The notes beneath the pieces were generated by a model. The model ran no database searches, was not told the origin of the DNA, and worked only from the letters and a program-made list of their open reading frames with translations. Made by a program: the position numbers and the translations under genes. From NCBI RefSeq assembly GCF_001189955.1, contig NZ_LFLT01000026.1:1-64000 (forward strand): DNA of 64,000 nucleotides, read 5' to 3'. Below are positions 25,855 through 35,688 of the stretch, one piece after another (position 1 is the first letter of the stretch; every line of letters starts with the position of its first letter). This DNA is from Herbaspirillum chlorophenolicum. Its GTDB lineage: Bacteria; Pseudomonadota; Gammaproteobacteria; Burkholderiales; Burkholderiaceae_D.

Positions 25855-27579
25855 ATGAAGCCAGTCCGTCTTCCAGCATCAGCCACCAACGCGCTTCCAC
25901 GCATGGTGCTGCTCGCACTCGCCCTTTTGTACATCCTGCCCGGCCTGATCGGCCGCGACCCATGGAAAAACGAAGATGCCACCAGCTTCGGCATCATGTG
26001 GACCATGGCGCACGGCACGCTGGCCGACTGGCTCACCCCCAACGTCGCAGGCCTCGCCTTGCCCGCCGAAAGCCCGCTGGCTTACTGGTTCGGCGCCATC
26101 TGCATCAAACTGTTCGGCTGGCTGCTGGGCGATCCGCTGGCCTCGCGCGTGTCGACCATCGGCTGCTTCCTGGTCGGCTCCCTCTCGATCTGGTACACCA
26201 CCTATCTGCTGGGCCGCCGCCCCGAAGCACAACCGCTGAAACTGGCTTTCGGCGGCCAGCCTGAACCCAAGGACTTCGGCCGCACGCTGGCCGACGGCGC
26301 CTTCCTGATCTATCTCGGTTTCCTCGGCCTGCTGCTGCACAGCCACGAAACCAGCCCCAAGACCCTGCAGATCGCGCTGGTTGCCTACGCCATGTATGGC
26401 GCCGCCCGCGTGTTCGATTTGCACAAGCGGCGCCATGCGCTCTGGCTGGGCGCCGCGCTGGGCATGCTGATCCTGACTTATGGCTGGCTGTTGCCGGCCG
26501 GTGCGCTGATCGGCTTGCTGGTGCTGGCCGCGGTGCGCAAGGATGCCGCAGCCGCCCGGCTGATCCTGGGCATATCGCTGCCGGTCGCCGCACTGATTTG
26601 CGCGCTGTGGGTGTTCGCCATCCGTACCCTGCTGCCGGCAGAGGCCGCCGGCCAGTTCGATATCTGGATGAGCTGGAACATCTACCAACTCAACGGCCCG
26701 ACACTGGCCACGCTGGCCTTCTTCCTCAAATACGGCGTGTGGTTCGCCTGGCCGGCCTGGCCTTTTGCCGGTTGGGCCGTCTACGCCTGGCGCCGCCAGT
26801 TGCGCTCGCTGCACATCGCCCTGCCGCTGGCCTTCTTCATTCCCCTGACCTTGCTGGTGCTGGTCAACGTCCACAGCGAAGAAGGCATGCTGTTGCCGCT
26901 GCTGCCGGCGCTGGCGATCCTGGCCGCCTTCGGCCTGCCGACCATGAAGCGCGGCGCCATCAATGCAGTGGACTGGTTCTCGGTGATGACGCTGACCACC
27001 TCGGCTGCGTTCATCTGGATCGGCTGGATCGCCAAGGAAACCGGCTGGCCGGCGCAGATCGCGCGCAATGCCTACAAGCTGGCGCCGGGTTTCAAGCCCG
27101 GTTTCGAATGGATTTCCCTGGCCATTGCGATTGCCGCTTCGGTTGCCTGGATCATGGTGGTGCACTGGCGAATCTCGCGCCGCCCTTCGGTGCTGTGGCG
27201 CGCGGTGGTCTTGTCGTCCGGCGGCGTGATCCTGTGCTGGGTGCTGCTGATGACGCTGTGGCTGCCCTGGGTCAACTACGGCAAGAGCTACGCGGGCGTG
27301 GCCCAGCAGATTGAATCCAGGCTGACCTCGGTCAAGCAATGCGTGCAAAGCAACGTGGGGACTGCCCAGCGCGCATCCTTCGCCTATTTCGGCAACGTGC
27401 GCTTTGCCGACGAACGCGACCAGCGCTGCGACTACCTGCTGCTGCAGGATGACATCAGCAACCAGGATGCTTCGCCGATGCTGCGCCAGTATCCAGGTTC
27501 CTGGCAGATCGTATGGGAAGGCCGCCGTCCGTCCGACCGCGACGAGCGCTTCCGTCTCTACCGGCGTACCGGCCAGTGA
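25855..27579 (+). CDS. Integral-membrane glycosyltransferase, ArnT/PMT-like (GT-C fold)
   Basis: 574 aa with about 11-12 membrane segments. The first periplasmic loop has GRDPWKNEDATSFGIMWTMAHG, which carries the D/E pair after TM1 typical of ArnT/PMT-type GT-C enzymes (usually D-E or E-x-x-R/Y). Such enzymes transfer a sugar from a polyprenyl-phosphate carrier on the periplasmic side, for example to lipid A. The C-terminal ~100 residues (after LPWVNYGKSYAGV) are soluble and periplasmic. The acceptor and sugar cannot be told from sequence. The ATG at 25855 follows a TTG in frame. It is followed within ~30 bp by a MATE exporter gene. Confidence 0.78.
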   Translation: MKPVRLPASATNALPRMVLLALALLYILPGLIGRDPWKNEDATSFGIMWTMAHGTLADWLTPNVAGLALPAESPLAYWFGAICIKLFGWLLGDPLASRVSTIGCFLVGSLSIWYTTYLLGRRPEAQPLKLAFGGQPEPKDFGRTLADGAFLIYLGFLGLLLHSHETSPKTLQIALVAYAMYGAARVFDLHKRRHALWLGAALGMLILTYGWLLPAGALIGLLVLAAVRKDAAAARLILGISLPVAALICALWVFAIRTLLPAEAAGQFDIWMSWNIYQLNGPTLATLAFFLKYGVWFAWPAWPFAGWAVYAWRRQLRSLHIALPLAFFIPLTLLVLVNVHSEEGMLLPLLPALAILAAFGLPTMKRGAINAVDWFSVMTLTTSAAFIWIGWIAKETGWPAQIARNAYKLAPGFKPGFEWISLAIAIAASVAWIMVVHWRISRRPSVLWRAVVLSSGGVILCWVLLMTLWLPWVNYGKSYAGVAQQIESRLTSVKQCVQSNVGTAQRASFAYFGNVRFADERDQRCDYLLLQDDISNQDASPMLRQYPGSWQIVWEGRRPSDRDERFRLYRRTGQ

Positions 27580-27610
27580 TGCCTGCCGCGCCTTTTTCCA
27601 CTACCTCAAT

Positions 27611-29011
27611 TTGAATTCAGACACACCACCTCTTTCCTCGCGCATCCACGTCGGGCGCATCGCACGCCTGGCATGGCCGCTGCTGGTCGGCCAGCTGGCG
27701 CTGATCGCCAACGGCGTGATCGATACCGTGATGGTGTCGCGCTTCTCGGCGCTCGACCTGGCCGCACTGGCGCTGGGCGTGTCCATCTACGTCAGCGTGT
27801 TCGTCGGATTGTCCGGCGTGCTGCAAGCCTTGCAGCCGACGATCGGCCAACTGTTCGGCGCCGGCCGCCACGGCGACATCGGCAACGAAGTCAAACAAGG
27901 GCTGTGGCTGGCGCTGCTGCTGAGCATCTTCGGCTGCCTGGTGCTGGCCTTCTCGCCGTTTTTCCTGTCCTTCGCCAAGGCCTCGCCGGAGCTGGTCGAA
28001 AAAGCCACGCTCTACCTGCGCATCGAAGCGCTGGCCCTGCCGGCCACGCTGGCGTTCCGCGTCTATGCCTCGCTCAATACCGCCATGTCGCGGCCCAAGA
28101 TGGTGATGGCGATCCAGGTCTGCGGCCTGCTGCTGAAGCTGCCGCTGAACGCGCTGCTGATCTTCGGCGGCCTTGGCCTGCCGGCCTTTGGCGGCCCCGG
28201 CTGCGCGATCGCCACTACGCTGATCGCCTGGCTGATGGTCATCGTGGCCTGGCTGCTGGTGGCGAAGCTGCCCGATTACCGTCCGCTGAAATTGTTCGGC
28301 ACCGGCTTCGTGGCGCCCTCCTGGAAGATTCTGCGCACGCTGCTTCGCCTGGGCATTCCGATCGGCTTGTCCTATTTCATCGAAGTCACCGCATTCACGC
28401 TGATGGCGGTGTTCATTGCCCGCCTTGGCGCGATACCGGTGGCCGGGCACCAGATCACCGCCAATGTCGGCACGGTGCTGTACATGCTGCCGCTGTCGAT
28501 TGCCAGCGCCACCAGCACACTGGTGGCGCAAGCCATCGGCGCCAACGAATGGAAGACCGCCAAGAAGATCGGTTATGCCGGCATCCGCCTGTCGATGACG
28601 CTGTCGGTGCTGATCGGCATCGTGGTCTGGTTCACGCGCGCGCACATCATCCGCGCCTATACCCCCGATCCCACCATTATCGGCGCAGCGCTGCCGCTGT
28701 TCCTGTTCATCGCCTTCTACCAGTTGTTCGACTCGCTGCAGGTCACCACGGCCTTCGTACTGCGCGCCTACAAGGTAGCAGTGATCCCGACCGTGATCTA
28801 TGCGGTGACGCTGTGGGGTGTGGGATTAGGCGGCGGCTACCTGCTCGGTTTCGATACGCTGGGCGTCACGCCGGCCAGCCTGCAAGGCGCACCGGGCTTC
28901 TGGCTGGCCAACAGCGTCAGCCTGGGACTGGTGGGCGCCGGCCTGCTGGCCTATTTGCGCAACATCCTGCGCCGTGCCGGCGCCGCCGGTTCCGCGGCAT
29001 TCAGGGCCTGA
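27611..29011 (+). CDS. MATE-family multidrug/Na+ efflux transporter
   Basis: 466 aa from the TTG, ~12 membrane segments in two MatE repeats. Visible elements are RIARLAWPLLVGQLALIANGVIDTVMVSRF (TM1-TM2, NorM-type) and IPIGLSYFIEVTAFTLMAVFIARLGAIPVAGHQIT at the start of the second half. It exports cationic compounds by H+ or Na+ antiport. The frame overlaps the glycosyltransferase 3' end, but the only plausible start before TM1 is a TTG (NSDTPPLSSRIHVG) with no evident Shine-Dalgarno. Translational coupling to the upstream gene is therefore likely. Confidence 0.87.
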   Translation: MNSDTPPLSSRIHVGRIARLAWPLLVGQLALIANGVIDTVMVSRFSALDLAALALGVSIYVSVFVGLSGVLQALQPTIGQLFGAGRHGDIGNEVKQGLWLALLLSIFGCLVLAFSPFFLSFAKASPELVEKATLYLRIEALALPATLAFRVYASLNTAMSRPKMVMAIQVCGLLLKLPLNALLIFGGLGLPAFGGPGCAIATTLIAWLMVIVAWLLVAKLPDYRPLKLFGTGFVAPSWKILRTLLRLGIPIGLSYFIEVTAFTLMAVFIARLGAIPVAGHQITANVGTVLYMLPLSIASATSTLVAQAIGANEWKTAKKIGYAGIRLSMTLSVLIGIVVWFTRAHIIRAYTPDPTIIGAALPLFLFIAFYQLFDSLQVTTAFVLRAYKVAVIPTVIYAVTLWGVGLGGGYLLGFDTLGVTPASLQGAPGFWLANSVSLGLVGAGLLAYLRNILRRAGAAGSAAFRA

Positions 29012-29026
29012 CGCACAGGACTCGCT

Positions 29027-31144
29027 TCAAATGGCCGGGCCATTACGGAGCATGGCGCCGAACAAGTCATCATTGCTGGCCTCCAGCAAACCTTGGGTCT
29101 TGGCGGCCTCGGCCGGCCGTCCCAGCAGGAACCCCTGCACCTGATCGCAATGCAGCGCCTGCAGTTCGCGCAGCTGCTCTTCCGTTTCCACGCCTTCGGC
29201 CACCACCTCCATCTGCAGCGCATGCGCCAGCGCGATGATGGCCGACACAATCGCCCGCCCCGAATGGTCGCTGGCATCCAGGCGTGAAGTGAAGAAACGG
29301 TCGATCTTGATCTGGCGGCAATGAAATTGGGCCAGATAGGCCAGGCTGGAATAGCCGGTACCGAAATCGTCGATCGCGATATCGAAACCCAGCGCCTGCA
29401 GATCATTGATGACACGGGTGCTGCGTTCGACATCTTTCATCGCCGCCGTTTCGGTAATCTCGAACATCAGCCGCTGCGGTGCGATGCCCGCCTCGCCGAC
29501 GATGCTGGTGATGCTGTTGACAAGATCCGTGCGCATCTGCAGCGGCGACAGGTTCAGCGCCACCTTGACCGGTTTGACGCCCACCATGTCCCAGTGCCTG
29601 ATCTGGCTGCACACTGCGCGCAGCACCCAATCGCCGATCGGGATGATCTGGCCGGAGCGTTCGGCAATGGGAATGAATTCAGACGGCGACATCTCGCCCA
29701 GTTCGGGATGAGTCCAGCGCAACAAGGCTTCGACACCGGTCAGCTGGTGGCTGCCGCCCCGGTACTTGGGCTGGAAATGCAGCGAGAACTGCTCTTGCTC
29801 GATGGCTTGCTGCAGCGCCTGGCGCACCATCAGGTGGCGCATCGCGCTGGCATGCATGGCCGGCTCAAAAAAGCGGTAAGTGTTGCGGCCGCTCTGTTTG
29901 GCCTCGTACATGGCGGCATCCGCATTTCGCATCAAGGCGTCGACCGAATCGCCGCTGTTCGGATAGACGGCAATGCCGATGCTTGATGTCACACGCAGGG
30001 TGGCATCCTCGATCTCGACATCCTGACGCAACACTGACAAGATGTTTTCGCTCAGATGCTCCACCACTTCCGGCGACGAGAGATTGCTCATCACCACCAC
30101 GAACTCGTCGCCGCCGATGCGCGCCACCATATCCTCGCCGCGGATGCAGCCGCGAATGCGCTGCGACACCGACACCAGCAAACCATCGCCCACCGCATGC
30201 CCAAGCGAATCGTTGATTCCCGTGAATCCATCCAGGTCCATGAACAGCACCGCAAAAGGCCGTCCGTTGCGACGCGCGACCTGGATCGCGTGCTGGATGC
30301 GGTCGGAGAGCAGCACCCGGTTCGGCAGGCCGGTCAGCACATCGTGCGTCGCAAAATGCAGCAGCTTGTCGTTGGTGCGGCCGACGATTTTCTTGAGCAC
30401 CCGGTTGCGCTGCGCGCCGCTGATGACCAGCGCCAGCGTCATCGCGAAGAAAGCGCCGAACACAATGCCGTTGACCAGATGCTCGCGCGTGATGCTGCGC
30501 AGAGCATGGCTTTGCGCATCGGGCATGATCGCCACGGCGCGCAGGCCGGCGCAGGCGCTCGCCACCAAGCCAGCACCCACCAGTATCGAAGCCAGTACGC
30601 GCCGGGTCTGCTGCGAATTGAGCGAACCCACAGAATTGGCGCTGGCCTTGCGTGTATTGGTAGAGGAAAACAAGGCGACGGCGAACACCGCCGTCAATTC
30701 AGTCGCCAGCACTGCCAGCAGCAGCAGGGATTTCTGGTACTTCAATTCCGGCACCAGCATCATCGCCTTGAGCGCCATATGGAACACAGCGTTCAGCGCA
30801 GCGCCAATGGCCACCCCGCCGACCAGCAACCGCGCCGCATGCGGCCGCCGCAATCCGGCCAAGTGCATCAGGTAAAACGCACTGCCCACCGTCAGCAGCA
30901 GCGACAATACCCCCAGCCGCGCCTCGAAACCGACCGCCATCGGCAGACGCAGCGCCGCCACGCACAAAAACAGCGCAGCCCAGATGCCAAGGCCGAACAC
31001 GCCGGCGCCCAGGGTCAGCCACAACCTGCGGTACTGCGCCTCCTGGGTGGAAATGCGCTCAGATACTTCCAGCGCCGCATACGCCGACAAGCTGGCAACC
31101 AGCAGTGCGAACGCCAATAGCAGAAAGTTGTACGAACCAGGCAT
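29027..31144 (-). CDS. GGDEF-EAL protein with a seven-helix MHYT-like sensor region
   Basis: 705 aa. Makes or breaks down c-di-GMP. The N-terminal ~245 residues have seven hydrophobic helices, the topology of MHYT sensors, but the M-H-Y-T metal motifs are degenerate (for example AVFHMALKAMM). The GGDEF domain has ARIGGDEFVVV intact, with an RxxD inhibitory site (RGED) five residues before GGDEF. The EAL domain has GVEALLRW, ITETAAMKDVERS and DDFGTGYSSLAYL intact, so both activities are possible. The gene faces the MATE gene with only 15 bp between stops. Confidence 0.9.
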   Translation of the reverse strand: MPGSYNFLLLAFALLVASLSAYAALEVSERISTQEAQYRRLWLTLGAGVFGLGIWAALFLCVAALRLPMAVGFEARLGVLSLLLTVGSAFYLMHLAGLRRPHAARLLVGGVAIGAALNAVFHMALKAMMLVPELKYQKSLLLLAVLATELTAVFAVALFSSTNTRKASANSVGSLNSQQTRRVLASILVGAGLVASACAGLRAVAIMPDAQSHALRSITREHLVNGIVFGAFFAMTLALVISGAQRNRVLKKIVGRTNDKLLHFATHDVLTGLPNRVLLSDRIQHAIQVARRNGRPFAVLFMDLDGFTGINDSLGHAVGDGLLVSVSQRIRGCIRGEDMVARIGGDEFVVVMSNLSSPEVVEHLSENILSVLRQDVEIEDATLRVTSSIGIAVYPNSGDSVDALMRNADAAMYEAKQSGRNTYRFFEPAMHASAMRHLMVRQALQQAIEQEQFSLHFQPKYRGGSHQLTGVEALLRWTHPELGEMSPSEFIPIAERSGQIIPIGDWVLRAVCSQIRHWDMVGVKPVKVALNLSPLQMRTDLVNSITSIVGEAGIAPQRLMFEITETAAMKDVERSTRVINDLQALGFDIAIDDFGTGYSSLAYLAQFHCRQIKIDRFFTSRLDASDHSGRAIVSAIIALAHALQMEVVAEGVETEEQLRELQALHCDQVQGFLLGRPAEAAKTQGLLEASNDDLFGAMLRNGPAI

Positions 31145-31420
31145 AGATTTGAACCCGCGTTCCTTGGCAGCCTCGGCATGGGCAATCGCTGGAAGCCCAT
31201 GTGAAACGGCTCTTGCTCAGTATCGCGGCCGTGCCGACTTCACGCGTCTTGCCGCACGCATGCGCGGCAGCAAGAAGCGGAAGGCGTCAGTCGATCTTCC
31301 GCTGCATGCCAACGGGTCGCCGCGCTCCATTCGAACTTCGCCCAATATCATCCGGCGAGAATCGCATGCGCAAATGCATGCGTCCGCGACGACGCCTGGG
31401 AGATGTCGGAAATTCAAAAA

Positions 31421-31432
31421 AGTTACGTAACT
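31421..31432. repeat. Perfect 12-bp palindrome AGTTACGTAACT
   Basis: Self-complementary site flanked by A-runs on both sides, about 280 nt before the GGDEF-EAL start. A possible dimeric-regulator operator; nothing shows which protein binds. Confidence 0.4.
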
Positions 31433-31750
31433 AAAAAGATACTGCGAAGGTGCTGCCGATTACTTTGATTATTCGATTTGTTTCATCCAGCCTGGACCTT
31501 GCAGCAGGAAAGTCCGCCAACCCCATTCACGAACCGGCTTCGACCTACTTCCTGCAGGGAAGAGTGAAGCCTTGGTGATGCTGCGCCGCCATCGTAGCGG
31601 CACCTCCCGGCGGCCTTTATTTTAGCCGCTCTGCACAACACTGACTGCTGCCGGACGGCGTGTGGAAAGCCATCAAAAATGTCTCGCGTCCGACACAAGA
31701 AATTAAATATTTATTAGTAATAATCTGACAATTTTCTGAAACTGGACTAT

Positions 31751-31766
31751 AACTGTATTAACAGTT
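31751..31766. repeat. Inverted repeat AACTGT-ATTA-ACAGTT
   Basis: Perfect 6-bp arms around ATTA, in an AT-rich stretch 350 nt before the HTH gene. The form fits a helix-turn-helix dimer operator. Confidence 0.4.
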
Positions 31767-32116
31767 TGTGATCGAAAGATTCTCTGTCATGGTGATCGTG
31801 CGCACCATGTTCAGTCGTTATTATCAACAACGCACTCTATACGCCAAGTAGACTGATGACATGACATGTGCAATGCATGCCGCTTGCCGGGAAACGCCGC
31901 AAGCATCATCGGCGATCCCCTTCGGAGACAGGCACATGGCGCTCTTCCGGCCTTCTGGAAACGCATCCCGCAACAGACTGGGAAGAGCCGTAGCTTGTCG
32001 ACGACGATACCGGGACATGCCCCATCAGGGCAGTGATTATAAATCACGTTTGCTGCGTAACTCATTCGAAATGCAAACGTACCCCGGAAAACGCTGCGCC
32101 AAAGTAACTTCGAATC

Positions 32117-32572
32117 ATGGAAACCTCCAATCAAAAATTCGCCAAACGCTTGCGTGCCTCGATGGAGCAAGCAGGATACGAACCCAAGCCCGCCGTCCTG
32201 GAAAGGGAATTCAATTTGCGATACTGGGGCAAGCCGATGACGCTGCATGGCGTGCGTCGCTGGCTGCTCGGAGAATCGATGCCCAAGCAGGACAAACTGG
32301 AGACGCTGGCCGAATGGCTGATCGTGACGCCCCAGCATCTGCGCTTCGGCGAAGAGATCGGCAAGCGCATCGACAAACGCCGTGCCCGCTGGGAAGAAGC
32401 CATTGGCTACCGCGAGCGCGAAGCCTTTGAAGCTTTCATCAACTTGCCGGCGCCGCAGCGCAAAATCGTCAAAGAAGTGATATTTGCATTTTCTCAGGCG
32501 GTGGCCAATAACGCCCCCGACAAAGAAGTAGCCCCCGTGAAAACGGGAACCAGGCGTCGCACCCAAAGCTGA
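32117..32572 (+). CDS. XRE-like HTH transcriptional regulator
   Basis: 151 aa. The N-terminal ~75 residues resemble a lambda-repressor-type HTH: FAKRLRASMEQAGYEPKPAVLEREFNLRY, then MTLHGVRRWLLGESMPKQDKLETLAEWL, with the recognition-helix pattern V-R-R-W-L-x-G-x-x-x-P-x-x-x-K-L-x-x-L-A. The C-terminal half is helical and charged with no sensor domain recognised. A close Shine-Dalgarno is not evident. It stands alone in a gene-poor region with palindromic sites upstream, so autoregulation is plausible. Targets are unknown. Confidence 0.75.
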   Translation: METSNQKFAKRLRASMEQAGYEPKPAVLEREFNLRYWGKPMTLHGVRRWLLGESMPKQDKLETLAEWLIVTPQHLRFGEEIGKRIDKRRARWEEAIGYREREAFEAFINLPAPQRKIVKEVIFAFSQAVANNAPDKEVAPVKTGTRRRTQS

Positions 32573-32762
32573 CCAAACCTGACTTCGACGCTATCCCTCT
32601 CGTTCATCATCATCAGATCTCGGCTGACACAGGGATCACTTCAAATTTCCCCTTCCTGCTTCGCCGCACTGTCGGCACTTCTTTTTCTTTTTTCTGAAAC
32701 GCCTTGTCGCGTCACTATACCAGGCCACTCAATTCCCATTACACGGGACATCTTGTGGTGAA

Positions 32763-33767
32763 TTATCCACGCTGCCTGATCTCGGATGCGACATGCACGC
32801 AATGATCCACTTGCTCCGAAATCGATTCAGGCACCGGACGCTGTCCATCCAGTACCGAAGCAATCCAGGCGGCAGTCGTCTCGGCATCCCGTCCCTCAGG
32901 CAAGTCGGGCAACTCTTCAGCCACGCTCTGCTTTTCCACCAGCACCGTCCTCACTCCGCGACTGAACCAGTCGATACGTTGTGCACGGCGCGCGTTGGCA
33001 ACGGTCTCGCCTTCGGTGCCGCGCATCAGAAAGGCATCGCCGCGCTCATGCGGTGCGGCATGGCCGAAGTAATCGGACAACATGTCCAGATACTCGGGAT
33101 GGGTGTAGGAAGTCAGACGCAATGCAGGCGCCGCAAACGGCTGCATGATCTTCACCAGCGTATGCGTCGAATTGCGCACACCGAGGATACGGCGCATATC
33201 CAGCAAGCGGGAAATCTTCGGCGCCAGCGCCTGGATGGGAATGAAAGCCGGCTTGCCGGCCGCCATCAAGGCCTCCGCTTCCGCAGCCGACGCCGCATGG
33301 TCGATACCCAGGGCGCTGATGATTTCGGCGCTGGTCACCCGCAGCGGGTCGTGCGTGACGCCATGCATCAGCACCGGTACGCCGCGCCGTACCAGCAACA
33401 TGCATAACAGCGGCGTCAGGTTGGCCATCTTGCGCGAACCGTTATAACTGGGCAGCACCACCGGCGCATAGTCGGCCGATGGTGCTATCAGCGGCTGGAA
33501 CGATGCTTCGGCCGCATCGAGAAAACCGCCGATCTCTTCCACCGCCTCTCCCTTGACGCGCATGGCCAACAGGATCGCACCCAGTTCCAGATCGGATACG
33601 CGGCCATCGAGCATGGCTTCATACATCAGGCGCGCATCGTCGCGCGACAAGCTGCGTGCGCCATCCTTGCCACGGCCGATTTCCTTGATGAAACGGGCTG
33701 CGGCCAACGGCGGTTGGAGTTGTCCGCCGGCCGATCCGGCGGAAGTGGAAATCTGTTCGTTTTGCAT
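32763..33767 (-). CDS. ybiB: DNA-binding protein YbiB (TrpD2 family)
   Basis: 334 aa. Fold of anthranilate phosphoribosyltransferase: [49 protein letters not shown], then [21 protein letters not shown] and [15 protein letters not shown]. YbiB/TrpD2 proteins lack Trp biosynthesis activity and bind DNA non-specifically; the E. coli gene is SOS-linked. The start ATG ([11 protein letters not shown]) lies 135 bp from the divergent tsaD start. The frame runs on upstream for ~400 codons antisense to tsaD, which is not coding. Confidence 0.87.
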   Translation of the reverse strand: MQNEQISTSAGSAGGQLQPPLAAARFIKEIGRGKDGARSLSRDDARLMYEAMLDGRVSDLELGAILLAMRVKGEAVEEIGGFLDAAEASFQPLIAPSADYAPVVLPSYNGSRKMANLTPLLCMLLVRRGVPVLMHGVTHDPLRVTSAEIISALGIDHAASAAEAEALMAAGKPAFIPIQALAPKISRLLDMRRILGVRNSTHTLVKIMQPFAAPALRLTSYTHPEYLDMLSDYFGHAAPHERGDAFLMRGTEGETVANARRAQRIDWFSRGVRTVLVEKQSVAEELPDLPEGRDAETTAAWIASVLDGQRPVPESISEQVDHCVHVASEIRQRG

Positions 33768-33902
33768 GGCCGAAGGGTACACCAAAACCTCGCCCGGCCG
33801 CTGCCACTGCAGTGCAAGAGCACATCCGCAAGGGCTTTCCATTACAATATCGTCTTTCCCGCACGCCCTTGCGAATGCGGGCGGCAACTCCATCTTCCAT
33901 CC

Positions 33903-34940
33903 ATGATTGTTCTCGGCGTCGAATCCTCTTGTGACGAAACCGGCCTCGCTCTGTACGACACCGAGCGAGGCCTGCTGGCGCATGCCCTGCACTCGCAGAT
34001 CGCCATGCACCAGGAGTATGGCGGCGTGGTGCCGGAGCTTGCCTCGCGCGACCACATCCGCCGCGCCATCCCGTTGCTGAAACAAACACTGGCCGATGCC
34101 GCCGTATCGGCGCACGACATCGATGCCATCGCCTACACCCAGGGACCGGGCCTGGCCGGTGCGCTGCTGGTCGGCGCGTCGGTCGCCTGCGGCCTGGGGT
34201 TGGCGCTGGACAAGCCGGTGCTGGGTATCCACCATCTCGAAGGCCACCTGCTGTCGCCGCTGCTGGCCAGCAAACCGCCGCAGTTTCCATTTGTCGCCCT
34301 GCTGGTCTCGGGCGGCCATACCCAGCTCATGCGAGTGGATGGCGTGGGCCAATATGAACTGCTGGGCGAGACGCTGGACGACGCGGCCGGCGAAGCTTTC
34401 GACAAATCGGCCAAATTGCTCGGTCTGGGTTACCCGGGCGGTCCGGCAATTTCGCGCATGGCTGAATTCGGCGATCCGGCGGCTTACCAGTTGCCGCGCC
34501 CGATGCTGCATTCCAAGAACCTGGACTTCAGTTTTTCCGGCCTGAAAACGGCGGTGCTGACCGTGGTCAAACGGCACAACACCAATATCTGCGAACAAGA
34601 CAAAGCCAACATCGCGCGCGCCTTCGTCGATGCCATTGTCGAAGTGCTGGTGGCCAAGTGCATGTCGGCCCTGAAGGAAACCAGGCTCAAACGCCTGGTG
34701 ATCGCCGGCGGCGTCGGCGCCAACCGGCAACTGCGCGAAGCGCTCAACGCTGCGGCCGCCAAGCGCCGTTATGAGGTGTTCTATCCCGAGCTGCAGTTCT
34801 GCACCGACAACGGCGCCATGATCGCCTTCGCCGGCGCCATGCGCCTGCGCGAGCAGCCGGATTCGGCCAAGCGGGAATACGGTTTCAGCGTGCGTCCGCG
34901 CTGGCCGCTGGATGAATTGCGCGCGCCGCAAGCCGCCTGA
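33903..34940 (+). CDS. tsaD: tRNA threonylcarbamoyladenosine transferase TsaD
   Basis: 345 aa. Transfers the threonylcarbamoyl group to A37 of ANN-decoding tRNAs, working with TsaB, TsaC, TsaE. N-terminal [19 protein letters not shown] (ASKHA fold), metal-binding HHLEGHL (H-x3-H), SGGHTQL, and [38 protein letters not shown] and [12 protein letters not shown]. Note that another complex member, tsaE, is at 49728 in this window. The ATG is the family start; the 63-codon upstream extension runs antisense to ybiB. Confidence 0.97.
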   Translation: MIVLGVESSCDETGLALYDTERGLLAHALHSQIAMHQEYGGVVPELASRDHIRRAIPLLKQTLADAAVSAHDIDAIAYTQGPGLAGALLVGASVACGLGLALDKPVLGIHHLEGHLLSPLLASKPPQFPFVALLVSGGHTQLMRVDGVGQYELLGETLDDAAGEAFDKSAKLLGLGYPGGPAISRMAEFGDPAAYQLPRPMLHSKNLDFSFSGLKTAVLTVVKRHNTNICEQDKANIARAFVDAIVEVLVAKCMSALKETRLKRLVIAGGVGANRQLREALNAAAAKRRYEVFYPELQFCTDNGAMIAFAGAMRLREQPDSAKREYGFSVRPRWPLDELRAPQAA

Positions 34941-34960
34941 CCTGCCACGCCGCACCATGA

Positions 34961-34986
34961 AAAAAGGGCCGTTTTCACGGCCCTTT
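34961..34986 (-). terminator. Terminator of plsY, possibly bidirectional with tsaD
   Basis: AAAGGGCCG (34963-34971) pairs with CGGCCCTTT (34978-34986); on the minus strand it is followed by TTTTTTCAT. It lies between the convergent tsaD and plsY stops. Confidence 0.8.
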
Positions 34987-35014
34987 CCATTTGATTCGCG
35001 CTATCGCCTGCGGA

Positions 35015-35632
35015 CTACTTCGTGGCTTTCTTCTTCTCGCCGATCCTGCTTTCCTTGCCCGCCAGCAGGTTGCCGATATTCTTGCGATGGCGGTAGATCA
35101 GCAGTGCGCTCATCGCCACCACCGCCAGCAGGATGCCGTCGGTACTGCCGAACAACAGGCCGTAGTAGAACGGCGCGAACAGCGCCGCCACCAGCGCCGC
35201 CAGCGAGGAATAGCGGAACGCATAGGCAATCACCAGCCAGGTCACCAGCGTAGCCAGCCCCAGCCATACATTCAGCGCCAGCAGGATACCCAACGCGGTA
35301 GCCACGCCCTTGCCGCCGACGAAGCGGAAGAACACCGGCCACAGGTGGCCGAGGAACACAGCCAGCGTCACCAGCGCCAGACCGGTATCGTCGACACCGA
35401 ATTGCGGACCGAACTTTTGCGCCAGCCATACCGCCAGCCAACCCTTGAAGCCATCGCCAATCAATGTCAGCGCCGCCGCCTTCTTGTTGCCGCTGCGCAG
35501 CACGTTGGTGGCGCCGGGATTCTTGGAGCCGTAGGTACGCGGGTCGGCCAGGCCAAACAGCTTGGAGACGACCACCGCGAAGGAAAGCGAACCGATGAGG
35601 TAGGCTGCAATGGCGAAAAGGATGTTGTACAT
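35015..35632 (-). CDS. plsY: Glycerol-3-phosphate acyltransferase PlsY
   Basis: 205 aa, five membrane segments. Transfers acyl from acyl-phosphate to glycerol-3-phosphate, the first step of phospholipid synthesis. Family motifs are [38 protein letters not shown] (motif 1, with GSxNPGATN) and [12 protein letters not shown] (motif 2), plus the C-terminal [17 protein letters not shown] (motif 3). The start [14 protein letters not shown] fits the first membrane helix. It is 56 bp downstream of the ybaK gene, same strand. The Lys-rich tail [13 protein letters not shown] is cytoplasmic. Confidence 0.95.
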   Translation of the reverse strand: MYNILFAIAAYLIGSLSFAVVVSKLFGLADPRTYGSKNPGATNVLRSGNKKAAALTLIGDGFKGWLAVWLAQKFGPQFGVDDTGLALVTLAVFLGHLWPVFFRFVGGKGVATALGILLALNVWLGLATLVTWLVIAYAFRYSSLAALVAALFAPFYYGLLFGSTDGILLAVVAMSALLIYRHRKNIGNLLAGKESRIGEKKKATK

Positions 35633-35688
35633 GGATGAAAAGTCTTTCAGATAGATCTTGTCGTTATCGGTTTTTGAATGTGGATACG

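Larger units (their letters stand above)
31145..32116. other. Gene-poor 970-bp region with two palindromes
   Basis: No credible gene on either strand; the frames present are short, low-quality and show no family resemblance. The stretch 31690-31830 is AT-rich. The palindromes at 31421 and 31751 are listed separately. It separates the GGDEF-EAL gene from the HTH gene, whose promoter is presumably here. Confidence 0.5.

Noticed and set aside
25879-27348. 489-codon minus-strand frame opposite the glycosyltransferase
   Set aside because: Hydrophilic Gln/Gly-rich translation complementary to membrane helices; a typical shadow.
31201-31434. 77-codon plus-strand frame starting MKRLLLSIAAV
   Set aside because: The first residues look like a signal peptide, but the rest is Arg/Pro-rich and unconserved-looking, and there is no SD.
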